This document shows, piece by piece, positions 50,552-59,715 of a DNA stretch of 59,734 nucleotides (position 1 is the stretch's first letter; every line of letters starts with the position of its first letter). Below the pieces are notes generated by a model, which was given only the letters and a program-made list of their open reading frames with translations, had not been told where the DNA came from and searched no databases. The position numbers and the translations under genes are program-made. The stretch is taken from assembly GCA_964580575.1 (NCBI GenBank), contig CAZOLJ010000021.1, forward strand, positions 1 to 59,734, in the 5' to 3' direction. The stretch comes from CAVPDE01 sp964580575. Lineage in GTDB: Bacteria; Desulfobacterota; DSM-4660; Desulfatiglandales; HGW-15.

Positions 50552-51321
50552 CGGAGAACTCCCCGTTTTGAGGACTCCAGAAAATCGAGAAGCATGTCGA
50601 GTTCCGGAAAAGGCTCAAGTTCCTGTCTCGCTTTTTTCACTCCTTCGCTGAACAGGGTGTTCTCCCTCCAGATGAGGCTGTAAGCCTTCTTGAGGCCGTC
50701 TAGCTTCTCCTGGGAAAAACCAAGGCGCTGGAGCCCTTTCCGGTTGACCCCGTAGAGCTTTGCTCTAGGTCCTGCCACGATCATGAAAGGGGGGGCATCC
50801 CGATCGACACCGGTCTTGCCCCCCAGGAAAGCGTAAGCCCCTATTCTCACAAACTGGTGAACCGCAGCCAGACCGCCAAGAATCGCGTAATCTCCCACGG
50901 AGACGTGACCCCCAAGGGTGGCCACATTCGACATGATGATCCTGTTTCCCAGGACGCAGTCGTGGGCCACGTGGGCATAGGCCATGAGGTAATTGTCACT
51001 GCCGATGATCGTGACCCTGTCCTGTTTGGTGGTTGCCCTGTTCACCGTCACGAACTCTCGCAAGATGTTGCCGTCGCCGATTTTCACGGCCGTGTCTTCA
51101 CCGCGGTACCCGATATCCTGCGGCGGAGACCCGATGGATACGTAAGGAGAGATCTGATTCCTTTCCCCGATCTCCGTGCGTCCTTCGATCACTACGTGGG
51201 AAGCCAGGGCCGTGTTGCGGCCGATTTTCACGTGATCGTAAACCACACAGTAGGGGCCGACTTGAACCCCCTCCGCCAACTCCGCGCGAGGACTCACCAC
51301 TGCTGTAGGATGGATTTTCAT
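50548..51321 (-). CDS. lpxA: UDP-N-acetylglucosamine acyltransferase LpxA
   Basis: Left-handed beta-helix trimer that puts the first 3-hydroxyacyl chain on UDP-GlcNAc. The 257-residue protein begins MKIHPTAVVSPRAEL, shows hexapeptide repeats, and has the catalytic histidine H120 in YAHVAHDCVLGN. Start ATG 51321; the longer open frame upstream is not family sequence. It lies between fabZ and lpxI. Confidence 0.94.
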   Translation of the reverse strand: MKIHPTAVVSPRAELAEGVQVGPYCVVYDHVKIGRNTALASHVVIEGRTEIGERNQISPYVSIGSPPQDIGYRGEDTAVKIGDGNILREFVTVNRATTKQDRVTIIGSDNYLMAYAHVAHDCVLGNRIIMSNVATLGGHVSVGDYAILGGLAAVHQFVRIGAYAFLGGKTGVDRDAPPFMIVAGPRAKLYGVNRKGLQRLGFSQEKLDGLKKAYSLIWRENTLFSEGVKKARQELEPFPELDMLLDFLESSKRGVLR

Positions 51322-51343
51322 TTGGGTTCTTGACCGACTTCTC

Positions 51344-51790
51344 TTAAGCGATGGTGGCGATGAGTTCCGCCTCGGCAACCAGCTCCTCATTCACAAAGGC
51401 TTTTCCCGCCATTTTCCAAACCCGAGAGCCTGTCCTGAGCGTAAGGAGTTCAAAAACAAGCTGGTCCCCCGGAACCACCGGCTTTCTGAATTTCACCTTG
51501 TCCATGGCCACGAAGTAAAAATCGCGAGGCCCCTCTTTTTTCATGTCTTCCGGCATGGAGAACCCGGCAAGCACGCCTCCGACCTGGGCCATGGCCTCGA
51601 TGATGAGCACACCGGGCATGATCGGGTTGCCGGGGAAATGGCCTTGAAAAAAAGGTTCATTGATCGTGACGTTCTTGCTCCCCTTCACCCGTTTTCCGGG
51701 TTCGAGTTCCGTCACCCTGTCCACGAGCAGGAAAGGGTAGCGGTGGGGAAGGATTTTGATGATTTCTTCGTAGCCGAGCGGAAGATTCAT
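51344..51790 (-). CDS. fabZ: 3-hydroxyacyl-ACP dehydratase FabZ
   Basis: Hot-dog-fold dehydratase of fatty-acid elongation that competes with LpxA for 3-hydroxyacyl-ACP. The 148-residue protein has LPHRYPFLLVDRV and the catalytic His/Glu in GHFPGNPIMPGVLIIEAMAQ. Start ATG 51790 overlaps the lpxD stop (ATGA). Confidence 0.95.
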   Translation of the reverse strand: MNLPLGYEEIIKILPHRYPFLLVDRVTELEPGKRVKGSKNVTINEPFFQGHFPGNPIMPGVLIIEAMAQVGGVLAGFSMPEDMKKEGPRDFYFVAMDKVKFRKPVVPGDQLVFELLTLRTGSRVWKMAGKAFVNEELVAEAELIATIA

Positions 51791-52815
51791 GGTGTTCCTC
51801 GCTTTTCCAAATCGTCCAGCCTTTTTTCCAATCGGCGGAGACGAGCCACCCAATCGGGCAGGTGCGGAATCAGAGCGGATGTCTTGAGCCACACCCGGTG
51901 GGGAATGGCCGGTGACCCGGAGACGATTTCCCCTTGCCCAAGAGATTTGGCCACGCCGGACTGCGAACCGATCATGGCCCGATCCTCCACGCGGAGGTGA
52001 TCGCGGATGGCGGCTTGGCCGCCGATCACGACCTGGTTTCCTATGGAAACGCTTCCGCCGATCGCTGCCTGGGCCACCAGGAGGGTGTCTTCACCGATCA
52101 CCACGTTGTGAGCGATCTGCACCAGGTTGTCGGTTTTGACTCCCCGCTTAATCCATGTTTTTCCGAGGGCCGCCCGATCAATGCAGTTGTTGGCCCCTAT
52201 CTCTACATGATCGTCGATTTGAACGGTTCCCAGCTGGGCGATCTTCACGTTGACCGTTCCGTCACGGACAAATCCGAATCCGTCGCTTCCAATCACAGTG
52301 CCTGCGTGGATGATGACCTCCGCTCCGATGACACAGTCGTTCATGACTGTGACATTGGGATAGAGCACCGTGTTGTTTCCGATCTTGACCCGGTCTCCGA
52401 TGAAGACCCCGGGGAAGACAATCACATGGTCGCCGAGCACCGCTTGATCCCCGATGTAGGCCAAGGGATAAATGGAAGCCTTGTCGCCGATGACCGCACT
52501 CTCCGAGATGAAAGCCCTTTCACTAATCCCCACCCCTCTCGGAGGAGGCGCAAAAAGGGCTGCTACCCTTGCATAGGCCAGGGCGGGGTTGCGAACGATG
52601 ATCTGCGAGCCTTTGAACTCGGCGCTCGGTTGTGCAATAAGGACCGCGGAGGCTTTGGTCGTTTTCAAAAGCCCTTTGAAGCGGGGATCGGCAAAAAAGG
52701 AAATCTGCCCCGGGCAGGCCTCAGGCAGCGAGGCGATGCCCGTGAGCATGACCCGGTCGTCGCCTAGAACCTTACCCCCAGTTCGATCCGCGAGCTCTCT
52801 GACGCTGAATTCCAA
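51787..52815 (-). CDS. lpxD: UDP-3-O-acylglucosamine N-acyltransferase LpxD
   Basis: Adds the N-linked 3-hydroxyacyl chain in lipid A synthesis. The 342-residue protein has the N-terminal uridine-binding domain (ELADRTGGKVLGD), a hexapeptide beta-helix with IHAGTVIGSDGFGF and LVQIAHNVVIGED, and a C-terminal coiled helix. The start is TTG 52815, chosen because GGGAGGGG lies 6 bases upstream. Confidence 0.94.
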   Translation of the reverse strand: MEFSVRELADRTGGKVLGDDRVMLTGIASLPEACPGQISFFADPRFKGLLKTTKASAVLIAQPSAEFKGSQIIVRNPALAYARVAALFAPPPRGVGISERAFISESAVIGDKASIYPLAYIGDQAVLGDHVIVFPGVFIGDRVKIGNNTVLYPNVTVMNDCVIGAEVIIHAGTVIGSDGFGFVRDGTVNVKIAQLGTVQIDDHVEIGANNCIDRAALGKTWIKRGVKTDNLVQIAHNVVIGEDTLLVAQAAIGGSVSIGNQVVIGGQAAIRDHLRVEDRAMIGSQSGVAKSLGQGEIVSGSPAIPHRVWLKTSALIPHLPDWVARLRRLEKRLDDLEKRGTP

Positions 52816-52825
52816 TAACCCCTCC

Positions 52826-53353
52826 CTAGGGATTCTGTTTGTCGTATGCGTCTGTGACCCGATCCGTCAGATCGATGGTGTTGTTGAAGTAGAGGAGGCC
52901 AAGGGTCCTTCTTTCAAGGATGATCGTGTAGCCTTCCTTTTCTCCCATCTTTTCTACGATCTTTTCAAGTTCCTTCATAACCTTCTTGATGGCATCCATC
53001 TCGGTGTCTTTCATTTCCTGGGTGAAGTCATCATACATGAACTTGAAATGGCGTTGCTTTTTGTCCAGTTCTCTTTTCTTGTCTTCCTGGGCGTCCAGGC
53101 TGAGCATCATAATTTGCTTTCTCAAGTCCTCTTCGAGCCTTGATAGGGCCGTTCGTTCGTCGTTCAGCTTCTGCTGCATTTCATCAAACTTCTTCTTGAC
53201 GGACAAACTGGCTTTTTGAAACGCCTTGGAGTTCTTTTGAAACTTCTGCAGGTCCACAACCCCGATCTTCACCGCCTGAGCGGCGAGAGGAGCAGCCGGA
53301 AACAAGAACACCACCGTGAGTATTGCCAGAAACAAGCCTTTTAATCCCTTCAT
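52826..53353 (-). CDS. skp: Periplasmic chaperone Skp/OmpH
   Basis: Holdase chaperone for unfolded outer-membrane proteins. The 175-residue protein has a signal peptide ending AAPLAAQA, VKIGVVDLQKFQ and a long charged coiled-coil (about 45-130) typical of Skp tentacles. ATG 53353 follows GAAGGGGGA. The bamA-skp-lpxD-fabZ-lpxA order is the common Gram-negative arrangement. Confidence 0.93.
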   Translation of the reverse strand: MKGLKGLFLAILTVVFLFPAAPLAAQAVKIGVVDLQKFQKNSKAFQKASLSVKKKFDEMQQKLNDERTALSRLEEDLRKQIMMLSLDAQEDKKRELDKKQRHFKFMYDDFTQEMKDTEMDAIKKVMKELEKIVEKMGEKEGYTIILERRTLGLLYFNNTIDLTDRVTDAYDKQNP

Positions 53354-53405
53354 AAGTCCCCCTTCCGTATTGAAATGATCCTGGCTCAAAAGCCAGAAGT
53401 GAGCC

Positions 53406-56093
53406 CTACCATGCTGCGCCGATCTGAAACTCAACCCCGCCTGTTGAATCCTGAGGCCGGCGATTGAGGATGTAGCCGTATTCCAGCCGGATAGGCCCCA
53501 GAGGGGAATACCATCGGACTCCAATGCCAACGGACATCGGGATATCCGTGAAGTTCCAAGTATCCTCCTCGTCAAACACATTGCCTGCGTCGAAGAAGAC
53601 GACGCCCAGGAGACCCTGCTCCTTGAGCACAGGAAAGCGAAACTCGAAGTTGTAGATCATCATCTTCTCGCCGCCGAGATCGTCTCCTGTTACAGGGTCT
53701 TTCAGTGCGATACTGTCCTTATCATAGCCCCGGACCGTGGTGATTCCACCGAGGCGGTACTTTTGGTAATCCGGGAGCTTCCCTCCCTCTCTCTTCTGCA
53801 CCCAGCCCCAGCGTCCCTCCACCATGAAGGAGGAGTCCCAGCGCCATGGAAAGAACCACACCGTCGTGAACTCATATCGATTGAAGTAGACATCCCCACC
53901 CAGCGGACCCCCGGCGTACTCGAAGGAGAGGTTGTTGAAGGATCCGCTCCTGGTGTTCCAGGGCCTGTCCTTGGAGTCCCTGTCGATGCCGATGGTTATG
54001 CTGCTGGTAACATTTCTGCCTTCCATGTCCCTGATTTCAAAAGCGGCCCCGGGCTGCACGTCGGTCACAGTGGTGTTGTCATAAAGATACCTTGCATAGC
54101 CTCTTGTGTAGTCGGGATCAAAACCCATGGGGAAACGCGTCCTGAGGGAGCCTCCAAAGCTCTCCCGGGTATAGTCGTCGTATTCATATTCCCACTTGAA
54201 AACATCAATACCAGCTGAGATGTTCGTGTCGTTCACCCTCGGTTCCGTGAACCGGATATCGAAGAACTGGCTTATGGTGCTTACCCTCAAAGAGCCTACC
54301 AACCTTTGGCCGGTTCCGAAGAGGTTGTTTTGGGAGACCTGCATGGTCGCCGTGGCGCCTTCATAACCGCTGTAGCCGGCCCCCAGGGTGAAACTTCCCG
54401 TGGGCCGTTCCTTCACGTTGATGTTGAGATCCATCAGGTCATCGGAGCTGCCTCTCTTGGTCTGGACTTCCACATCCTCGAAAAACCCGAGGCGATGCAG
54501 GTTCGCAGTGCTTTTCCTCATCCCGTATCCGCTGAAGAATTCGCCTTCGTAGACTGCCAGATCCCGGCGGATGACGTTGTCTCTCGTGTTGGTGTTTCCG
54601 GTGATCGTGATCCGCTCGAACCGGACCTTGTTGCCCGTGTCGGCCCGGTAGGAGATGTCCACGGTGTGCGCCTTGTCGTCTTCCCGGGTCACCGGCACCA
54701 CTTCCGCGTACGCATAGCCTTCGTCCGCGTAAGCCTCCCTCAAGGTCATGACATCTTTTCGAACGATCTCCCGGCTGAAGGGTTCACCCTTAACCATGGC
54801 CACCAAATTGAGGAGCTCTTCAGCCGGTCGGATGAGATCCCCTGTAATGTCGACGGTGTTGACGAAATACTGATCCCCTTCGACGATCTCGATCGTAATG
54901 ACCAGTCCGTATCCCGGCTCATACCGCACCGTGGGTTCGCCCACCTTGGCCCGGAGGTATCCCTGGTTCTGGTAGAAAACGGAGATCTTCTGGACGTCGG
55001 TTTCGAGCCTTTTCTTGTCCAGCAAGCCGGACTTCGTAAACCAGCTGAACAGTCCTTTTTCGCTGGTGTCCATCACGTCTTTGAGTTTGCCGGACTTGAA
55101 TTTCGTGTTTCCGATGAACTCGATCTTCTGAATGTAGATCTTCTCCCCTTCAATGATCTCGTAGGTCAACGCCACCTCATTCCGAGGGATCTCCTCAACT
55201 TTGTCCGTGATCTCGACGGTGTAGTAGCCTTCCTGGCGATAGTAGTCCTTCAGCTTGTTGACGCTCTGCTTCACCTCATTGGGATTGTAGATGGAGTAAA
55301 GCTTGATGCCGGATTCCTTGGTCAGGTCATCCGCTTTTACTTTATTGTTCCCCTTGAAGTTGATTCTTCCGATGGAGGGTTTTTCGCTCACCGTGAAGAT
55401 CACGATTTTCCCTTTGGCGCCGTCCTCGGTCTCGATGCGAACATCATTGAAATATCCCATGGCATAGATGGCGCGGAGGTCCTTGTCGAGCTTGTCGAAG
55501 TCCAGGCTCTCGCCTTTCCGGCTTTCCACGATCGCGAGAATGGCATCGCTTTCAACGCGCTGATTGCCTTTTACGAGAAGGGAGTCAATCTGGGCGATCC
55601 CCACGATCTGGTTGTAAAGGCTCTTCGACGCTCGGTCCATCGCGTCATCGAGCCGATCGATGTCGTCTTCCACCATGAACAGAGAGAAGGGCGGTTTCTC
55701 TCCGGTGACGTCCAAAGCTTTCAGGTCCAAGCTGATCCTCTTGCCGATCTGGGTCAGACTGCCGGTGACAACCAGGTCCGCTCCGAGGTTCTTACCCAGG
55801 CTGATGAGTTCTCCTGGATCCGGGGCAGGGAGGGAAGCCACCGGGTGCCGGTTGACGTCGTTCTGGGGAATCACGGAGATGCCGTGCTTGGCCAGTCGAT
55901 CGGTCAACAGGCCCTGCAGGCTGGTTTTCATGGTTTCGAGGGGCTGGGGTCCATAGACGGTGAAAGGCAAGACTGCAGCGGTCTTTTTCTGCTGGGCGCC
56001 GGACACGAAGGGAAGGCAAAGAAGGAATCCGAGTACCAGGAAAACCTGAAGGGGCCTCGTGATCCATTCTTTTTTCGGGAAGCCTTGCCGCAT
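53406..56093 (-). CDS. bamA: Outer membrane assembly factor BamA with extra N-terminal domain
   Basis: Central Omp85 pore of the BAM complex. The 895-residue protein has a signal peptide (about 1-32), an extra alpha/beta domain (about 36-160; AAVLPFTVYGPQPLETMK, GADLVVTGSLTQIG) resembling TolB/FlgO N-terminal domains, five POTRA domains (about 165-520) and a beta-barrel with the VRGYDKDS (VRGF-like) motif. The extra domain precedes POTRA1 and is absent from E. coli BamA. Start ATG 56093, with GAGGGG upstream, four bases after lolD. Confidence 0.92.
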   Translation of the reverse strand: MRQGFPKKEWITRPLQVFLVLGFLLCLPFVSGAQQKKTAAVLPFTVYGPQPLETMKTSLQGLLTDRLAKHGISVIPQNDVNRHPVASLPAPDPGELISLGKNLGADLVVTGSLTQIGKRISLDLKALDVTGEKPPFSLFMVEDDIDRLDDAMDRASKSLYNQIVGIAQIDSLLVKGNQRVESDAILAIVESRKGESLDFDKLDKDLRAIYAMGYFNDVRIETEDGAKGKIVIFTVSEKPSIGRINFKGNNKVKADDLTKESGIKLYSIYNPNEVKQSVNKLKDYYRQEGYYTVEITDKVEEIPRNEVALTYEIIEGEKIYIQKIEFIGNTKFKSGKLKDVMDTSEKGLFSWFTKSGLLDKKRLETDVQKISVFYQNQGYLRAKVGEPTVRYEPGYGLVITIEIVEGDQYFVNTVDITGDLIRPAEELLNLVAMVKGEPFSREIVRKDVMTLREAYADEGYAYAEVVPVTREDDKAHTVDISYRADTGNKVRFERITITGNTNTRDNVIRRDLAVYEGEFFSGYGMRKSTANLHRLGFFEDVEVQTKRGSSDDLMDLNINVKERPTGSFTLGAGYSGYEGATATMQVSQNNLFGTGQRLVGSLRVSTISQFFDIRFTEPRVNDTNISAGIDVFKWEYEYDDYTRESFGGSLRTRFPMGFDPDYTRGYARYLYDNTTVTDVQPGAAFEIRDMEGRNVTSSITIGIDRDSKDRPWNTRSGSFNNLSFEYAGGPLGGDVYFNRYEFTTVWFFPWRWDSSFMVEGRWGWVQKREGGKLPDYQKYRLGGITTVRGYDKDSIALKDPVTGDDLGGEKMMIYNFEFRFPVLKEQGLLGVVFFDAGNVFDEEDTWNFTDIPMSVGIGVRWYSPLGPIRLEYGYILNRRPQDSTGGVEFQIGAAW

Positions 56094-56097
56094 CGTT

Positions 56098-56796
56098 TCA
56101 TCCCCTCTTTTCAACATGAATCCTGCCGTCGACAAGCTCAATCTGTCGCGACATTCTCTGGGCCAGCTTCTGATTATGGGTTACAATGACCATGGTGAGT
56201 TCTTTCGATCGGTTCAGGTTCACCAGAAGATCGACAATCCCGTCTCCTGTCGTCATATCCAAATTCCCGGTCGGTTCGTCGGCCAGAAGGAGTTTTGGGC
56301 TCATGACCAGAGCCCGAGCAATGGCCACCCGCTGTTGTTCCCCGCCGGAAAGTTCTCCGACCCGGTGGGTGAGCCGCATCTTCAGTCCCACCCGGGTCAG
56401 GATCTCCTCCGCCCTTTCGGCCGCTTCTCTCCTGCTCCTTCGCGCAATCAGAGCCGGCATCAGGGTGTTCTCCAAGGCGTTGAATTCCGGGAGAAGGTGG
56501 TGGGACTGGAAGACAAAACCCATGCCCCGGTTCCTCAGCTTGCACAGTTGCGTTTCCTCCATGTCCTGGATGCTGTGATCTTCAAACCGTACCACGCCCC
56601 GACTTGGAGGCTCCAGGGTCCCCATGATGTTCAGAAGGGTCGATTTCCCGGCACCCGACGCTCCTGTAATGGCCAGGCTTTCGCCTCTTTGGACCACGAG
56701 GTCAATCCCCCTGAGGACTTCAATGGAAAGAGCATTGTGTTCAAAGGATTTATGAACCTGATGCAGTTCGAGCAAGGCCTTTTCTCCAAGACTCAT
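56098..56796 (-). CDS. lolD: Lipoprotein-releasing ABC transporter ATPase LolD
   Basis: ATPase of the Lol system that extracts lipoproteins from the inner membrane. The 232-residue protein has Walker A TGASGAGKST, the Q loop, ABC signature LSGGEQQRVAIARA and Walker B LLADEPTGNLD. Start ATG 56796 overlaps the permease stop (ATGA). Confidence 0.93.
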   Translation of the reverse strand: MSLGEKALLELHQVHKSFEHNALSIEVLRGIDLVVQRGESLAITGASGAGKSTLLNIMGTLEPPSRGVVRFEDHSIQDMEETQLCKLRNRGMGFVFQSHHLLPEFNALENTLMPALIARRSRREAAERAEEILTRVGLKMRLTHRVGELSGGEQQRVAIARALVMSPKLLLADEPTGNLDMTTGDGIVDLLVNLNRSKELTMVIVTHNQKLAQRMSRQIELVDGRIHVEKRG

Positions 56797-58019
56797 TCAT
56801 ATCGCAAGGATTCCACGGGATTCAGCCGGGAAGCGTGCCAGGAAGGGTAAAGGGTGGCCAGAAAGGAGATGACCAGCGCTGCCGCGATCACCAGCACGAC
56901 ATCCAGCATTTCCACGCGAACGGGTAGAGTGGAAATGTAATAAACATCCGATGGAAGTTCAATGAATTTGTATTTGGCCAGGAGTTGGCACAGCCCCAGG
57001 CCGGAAGCCAGTCCCACCAGGGTACCCCCCACCCCGACCAGCACTCCCTGAAACATGAAGACGGCCATGATGTTCTTCCGGGTCGCGCCCATGGCCCGAA
57101 GGATGGCTACATCCTTGTTCTTTTCCATCACCACCATGACCAGGGTGCTGATGATGTTCAGAGCGCCCACCAGCACAATCATGATGAGAATAACGAACAT
57201 GGCGATTTTTTCGAGTTTAAGGGCGGACACGAGGCTTCGATTCATCTGTTTCCAGTCCTTTGTCCAGTAGGGGTAGCCCAGTTTCTTGGACACGGCGCTG
57301 CCCACCTGATCCGCCTTGTAGACGTCGGTGACCTTGACTTCAACACCCGTCGCCCTGTTGTCCAATCCGAGGAAGTCCTGCGCCTCCTTCAGGGAGACGT
57401 ACACCATGGTGGCGTCATACTCGTACATGCCCGAATCAAAGATCGCGGTGATCTTGAACTTCCGGTTCTGAGGAACTCTTCCCATAGGGGTGAGTTTCCC
57501 CATGGGAGAGACGACGGTGACGATGTCTCCAGGCTGGACGGCCAGCATCCGGGACAGTTCTTTGCCCATAATGATCGCAGGAAGCCCGTCATGAAGGGTA
57601 TCGAGGGATTGGAGGGACCCTCTCTTGATCATCCGGTCAATGGCGATCACCTTGCCTGCCGTGGTCGTGTCGATTCCTCTCAAGACCGATCCGGAAACGC
57701 TCCCTTGGCTGTTGACCATAACCTGGCTGTAGATGAAAGGGGTGGCGGCGATGACCCCCTCCACGGTGCTCGTGTCCCTCGCGACCCTGTCGTAGTCGAG
57801 AAAGGCGCCGTCGTAGCTCAGAACCACCAGGTGGGAATTGACCCCCAGGATCTTACCCATGAGATCTTCCCGGAAGCCATTCATGACCGAGAGAACGACG
57901 ATGAGGGCCATGACTCCCATCATGACTCCCACTACGGAGATCACCGTGATCACGGAAATGAAAGCCTGTTTCCGTTTGGCCTTGAGGTACCGGATGGCGA
58001 GAAAGGCTTCGAATCGCAT
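56793..58019 (-). CDS. lolC: Lipoprotein-releasing permease (LolC/LolE family)
   Basis: Permease of the Lol ABC transporter, 408 residues, with one N-terminal and three C-terminal membrane segments around a large periplasmic domain, the FtsX/MacB topology. Only one permease gene is present, so it may act as a homodimer, as proposed for single-permease Lol systems; LolC and LolE cannot be distinguished. ALRAMGATRKNIMAVFMFQG is the family coupling region. lysS lies 119 bases upstream. Confidence 0.92.
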   Translation of the reverse strand: MRFEAFLAIRYLKAKRKQAFISVITVISVVGVMMGVMALIVVLSVMNGFREDLMGKILGVNSHLVVLSYDGAFLDYDRVARDTSTVEGVIAATPFIYSQVMVNSQGSVSGSVLRGIDTTTAGKVIAIDRMIKRGSLQSLDTLHDGLPAIIMGKELSRMLAVQPGDIVTVVSPMGKLTPMGRVPQNRKFKITAIFDSGMYEYDATMVYVSLKEAQDFLGLDNRATGVEVKVTDVYKADQVGSAVSKKLGYPYWTKDWKQMNRSLVSALKLEKIAMFVILIMIVLVGALNIISTLVMVVMEKNKDVAILRAMGATRKNIMAVFMFQGVLVGVGGTLVGLASGLGLCQLLAKYKFIELPSDVYYISTLPVRVEMLDVVLVIAAALVISFLATLYPSWHASRLNPVESLRYE

Positions 58020-58138
58020 AGGCTAGACTATCCCCTGTTCGGGTTCGTTCGAGACCCCGGACACCCTTTTCATTCCCGGGACAGCAGGGACGGTCCAGGC
58101 GCAGAGACTCTTTTGGTGGCGTGAGAAGGAATGGAGAC

Positions 58139-59620
58139 TCATTTTGTTCTCATGTGCGGGAAGAAGATGACGTCCCTGATGGAAGGAGAGTCGGTCAGCA
58201 ACATGACGACCCGGTCAATACCGATCCCCTCCCCGGCTGTGGGCGGCAGGCCGTATTCCATGGCGTCCAGATACTCTTCGTCCATGTACTGCGCTTCTTC
58301 ATCTCCCGCCTCTCTGAGCGACGCTTGAGCCTTAAACCTTTCCCGCTGGTCGATGGGGTCGTTCAATTCGTTAAAGGCGTTGGCGATTTCCTTGCCGCCC
58401 ATAAAGAGCTCGAACCGGTCGGCGAGGTCGGGATCCTGATCATTGCGCCGGGAAAGTGGGGAGATTTCAATGGGGTAGCCGTAGACGAAGGTCGGGCGCA
58501 TCAGTTTCGGCTCAACCAGTTGGTCGAAGATCTTGGCGAGAATCTTGCCCAGGTTGTCGTCTTTCGTAAGAACGATATCCTTGGATTTGGCAAAAGCGGT
58601 TGCCGCGGGGAGGTCCTTCCAGGCTTCTTGGGGCATGCCCGCTGTTCCGGTGAGAGCATCGACCATGGCGATTCTTGGCCAGGGCGGAGTGAAATCAATG
58701 GTCTGGTTCTGGTATTCGATGATGTTCTTGCCGAGGACGTCCGCGAGCACATGGTTGAAGAGTTCCTGCGTCAACTCCATGAGATCTTCGAAAGTCGCAT
58801 AGGCCATGTAGAACTCGAGCATGGTGAACTCAGGGTTGTGTTTCACCGAGACCCCTTCGTTTCTGAAGTTGCGATTGATTTCGAAAACCCTCTCCAGACC
58901 GCCGATGACGAGCCTTTTCAAATAGAGCTCAGGGGCCACTCTGAGGTACAGGTGCATTCCCAGGGCATTGTGAAACGTCTTGAAAGGCCTGGCCGTGGCT
59001 CCGCCGGGAATGGGTTGCATCATCGGGGTTTCCACTTCCAGAAAGTCCCTTTGGATGAAAAAGTCGCGGATCGACTGGATGATTCGGCTTCTGAGGACAA
59101 AGACGGTCCTCACGTCCTCATTGGCGATGAGGTCAAGATACCGCTGCCGGTATCTTGTTTCCACGTCACTCAAACCGTGCCATTTCTCAGGAAGGGGTCT
59201 CATGGACTTTGAAAGGAGATTCACGTCATCCGCCAGAAGGGTCAGTTCGCCCGTCTTTGTGCGGAAAAAACTCCCCTGAAGGCCGACAAAGTCGCCAAGG
59301 TCCATGAGCTTGAAGATCTTGTACTCATCCTCTCCAACCTTGTCTTTCCGGACATAGGCCTGGATGCGGCCTGTCCTGTCTTTGATATGGATGAAGCAGG
59401 CCTTGCCGAAGTCCCGGAGGCCCATGATTCGGCCCGCCAGCTTAAAAGAACCCGGTGCCTTTTCCAGAGCTTCGGCATCCAAATCTCCGAAGCGGGCAAG
59501 GGCCTCTGAAACCGTGAGATCGCAGTGAAAACCTGCCGGGTAGAGCCTGATCCCCATTGTCTTTAAGGACTCGGTCTTCTTCTTTCTGTCTTCGAGTACT
59601 CCTGTTGTTTTCTCCGTCAT
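58139..59620 (-). CDS. lysS: Lysyl-tRNA synthetase, class II
   Basis: Charges tRNA-Lys. The 493-residue class II enzyme has an N-terminal OB-fold anticodon domain (about 45-140), motif 2 FRNEGVSVKHNPEFTMLEFY and motif 3 GIGIDRVVMLLTDSPSIRDVIFFP. ATG 59620 (MTEKTTGV) is preferred; TTG 59662 is open too. It is the first gene of the long - strand unit containing lol, bam and lpx genes. Confidence 0.94.
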   Translation of the reverse strand: MTEKTTGVLEDRKKKTESLKTMGIRLYPAGFHCDLTVSEALARFGDLDAEALEKAPGSFKLAGRIMGLRDFGKACFIHIKDRTGRIQAYVRKDKVGEDEYKIFKLMDLGDFVGLQGSFFRTKTGELTLLADDVNLLSKSMRPLPEKWHGLSDVETRYRQRYLDLIANEDVRTVFVLRSRIIQSIRDFFIQRDFLEVETPMMQPIPGGATARPFKTFHNALGMHLYLRVAPELYLKRLVIGGLERVFEINRNFRNEGVSVKHNPEFTMLEFYMAYATFEDLMELTQELFNHVLADVLGKNIIEYQNQTIDFTPPWPRIAMVDALTGTAGMPQEAWKDLPAATAFAKSKDIVLTKDDNLGKILAKIFDQLVEPKLMRPTFVYGYPIEISPLSRRNDQDPDLADRFELFMGGKEIANAFNELNDPIDQRERFKAQASLREAGDEEAQYMDEEYLDAMEYGLPPTAGEGIGIDRVVMLLTDSPSIRDVIFFPHMRTK

Positions 59621-59653
59621 TCGATCGATTGTTCCGCTCCTGCCGGGGAAGGT

Positions 59654-59666
59654 ATTATCCAATCAT
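59654..59666. promoter_or_regulatory. Operator-like palindrome upstream of lysS
   Basis: ATTATCCAATCAT differs at one base from the ATTATCCAATAAT palindrome at the XRE-cupin promoter, and likewise lies just downstream of a predicted transcription start. It could be chance. Confidence 0.3.
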
Positions 59667-59686
59667 TTGCATAGGTTGAACGTATC

Positions 59687-59715
59687 CTTGTAGTCTACTC
59701 AGGCTCTGCTGTCAA
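59687..59715 (-). promoter_or_regulatory. Possible sigma-70 promoter of lysS
   Basis: On the - strand TTGACA (59715-59710), 17-base spacer, TACAAG (59692-59687). The -10 is weak; leader to lysS is about 60 bases. Confidence 0.45.

Noticed and set aside
54306..56189. 627-residue + strand frame opposite bamA
   Set aside because: Antisense shadow; bamA has signal peptide, POTRA and barrel features on the other strand.
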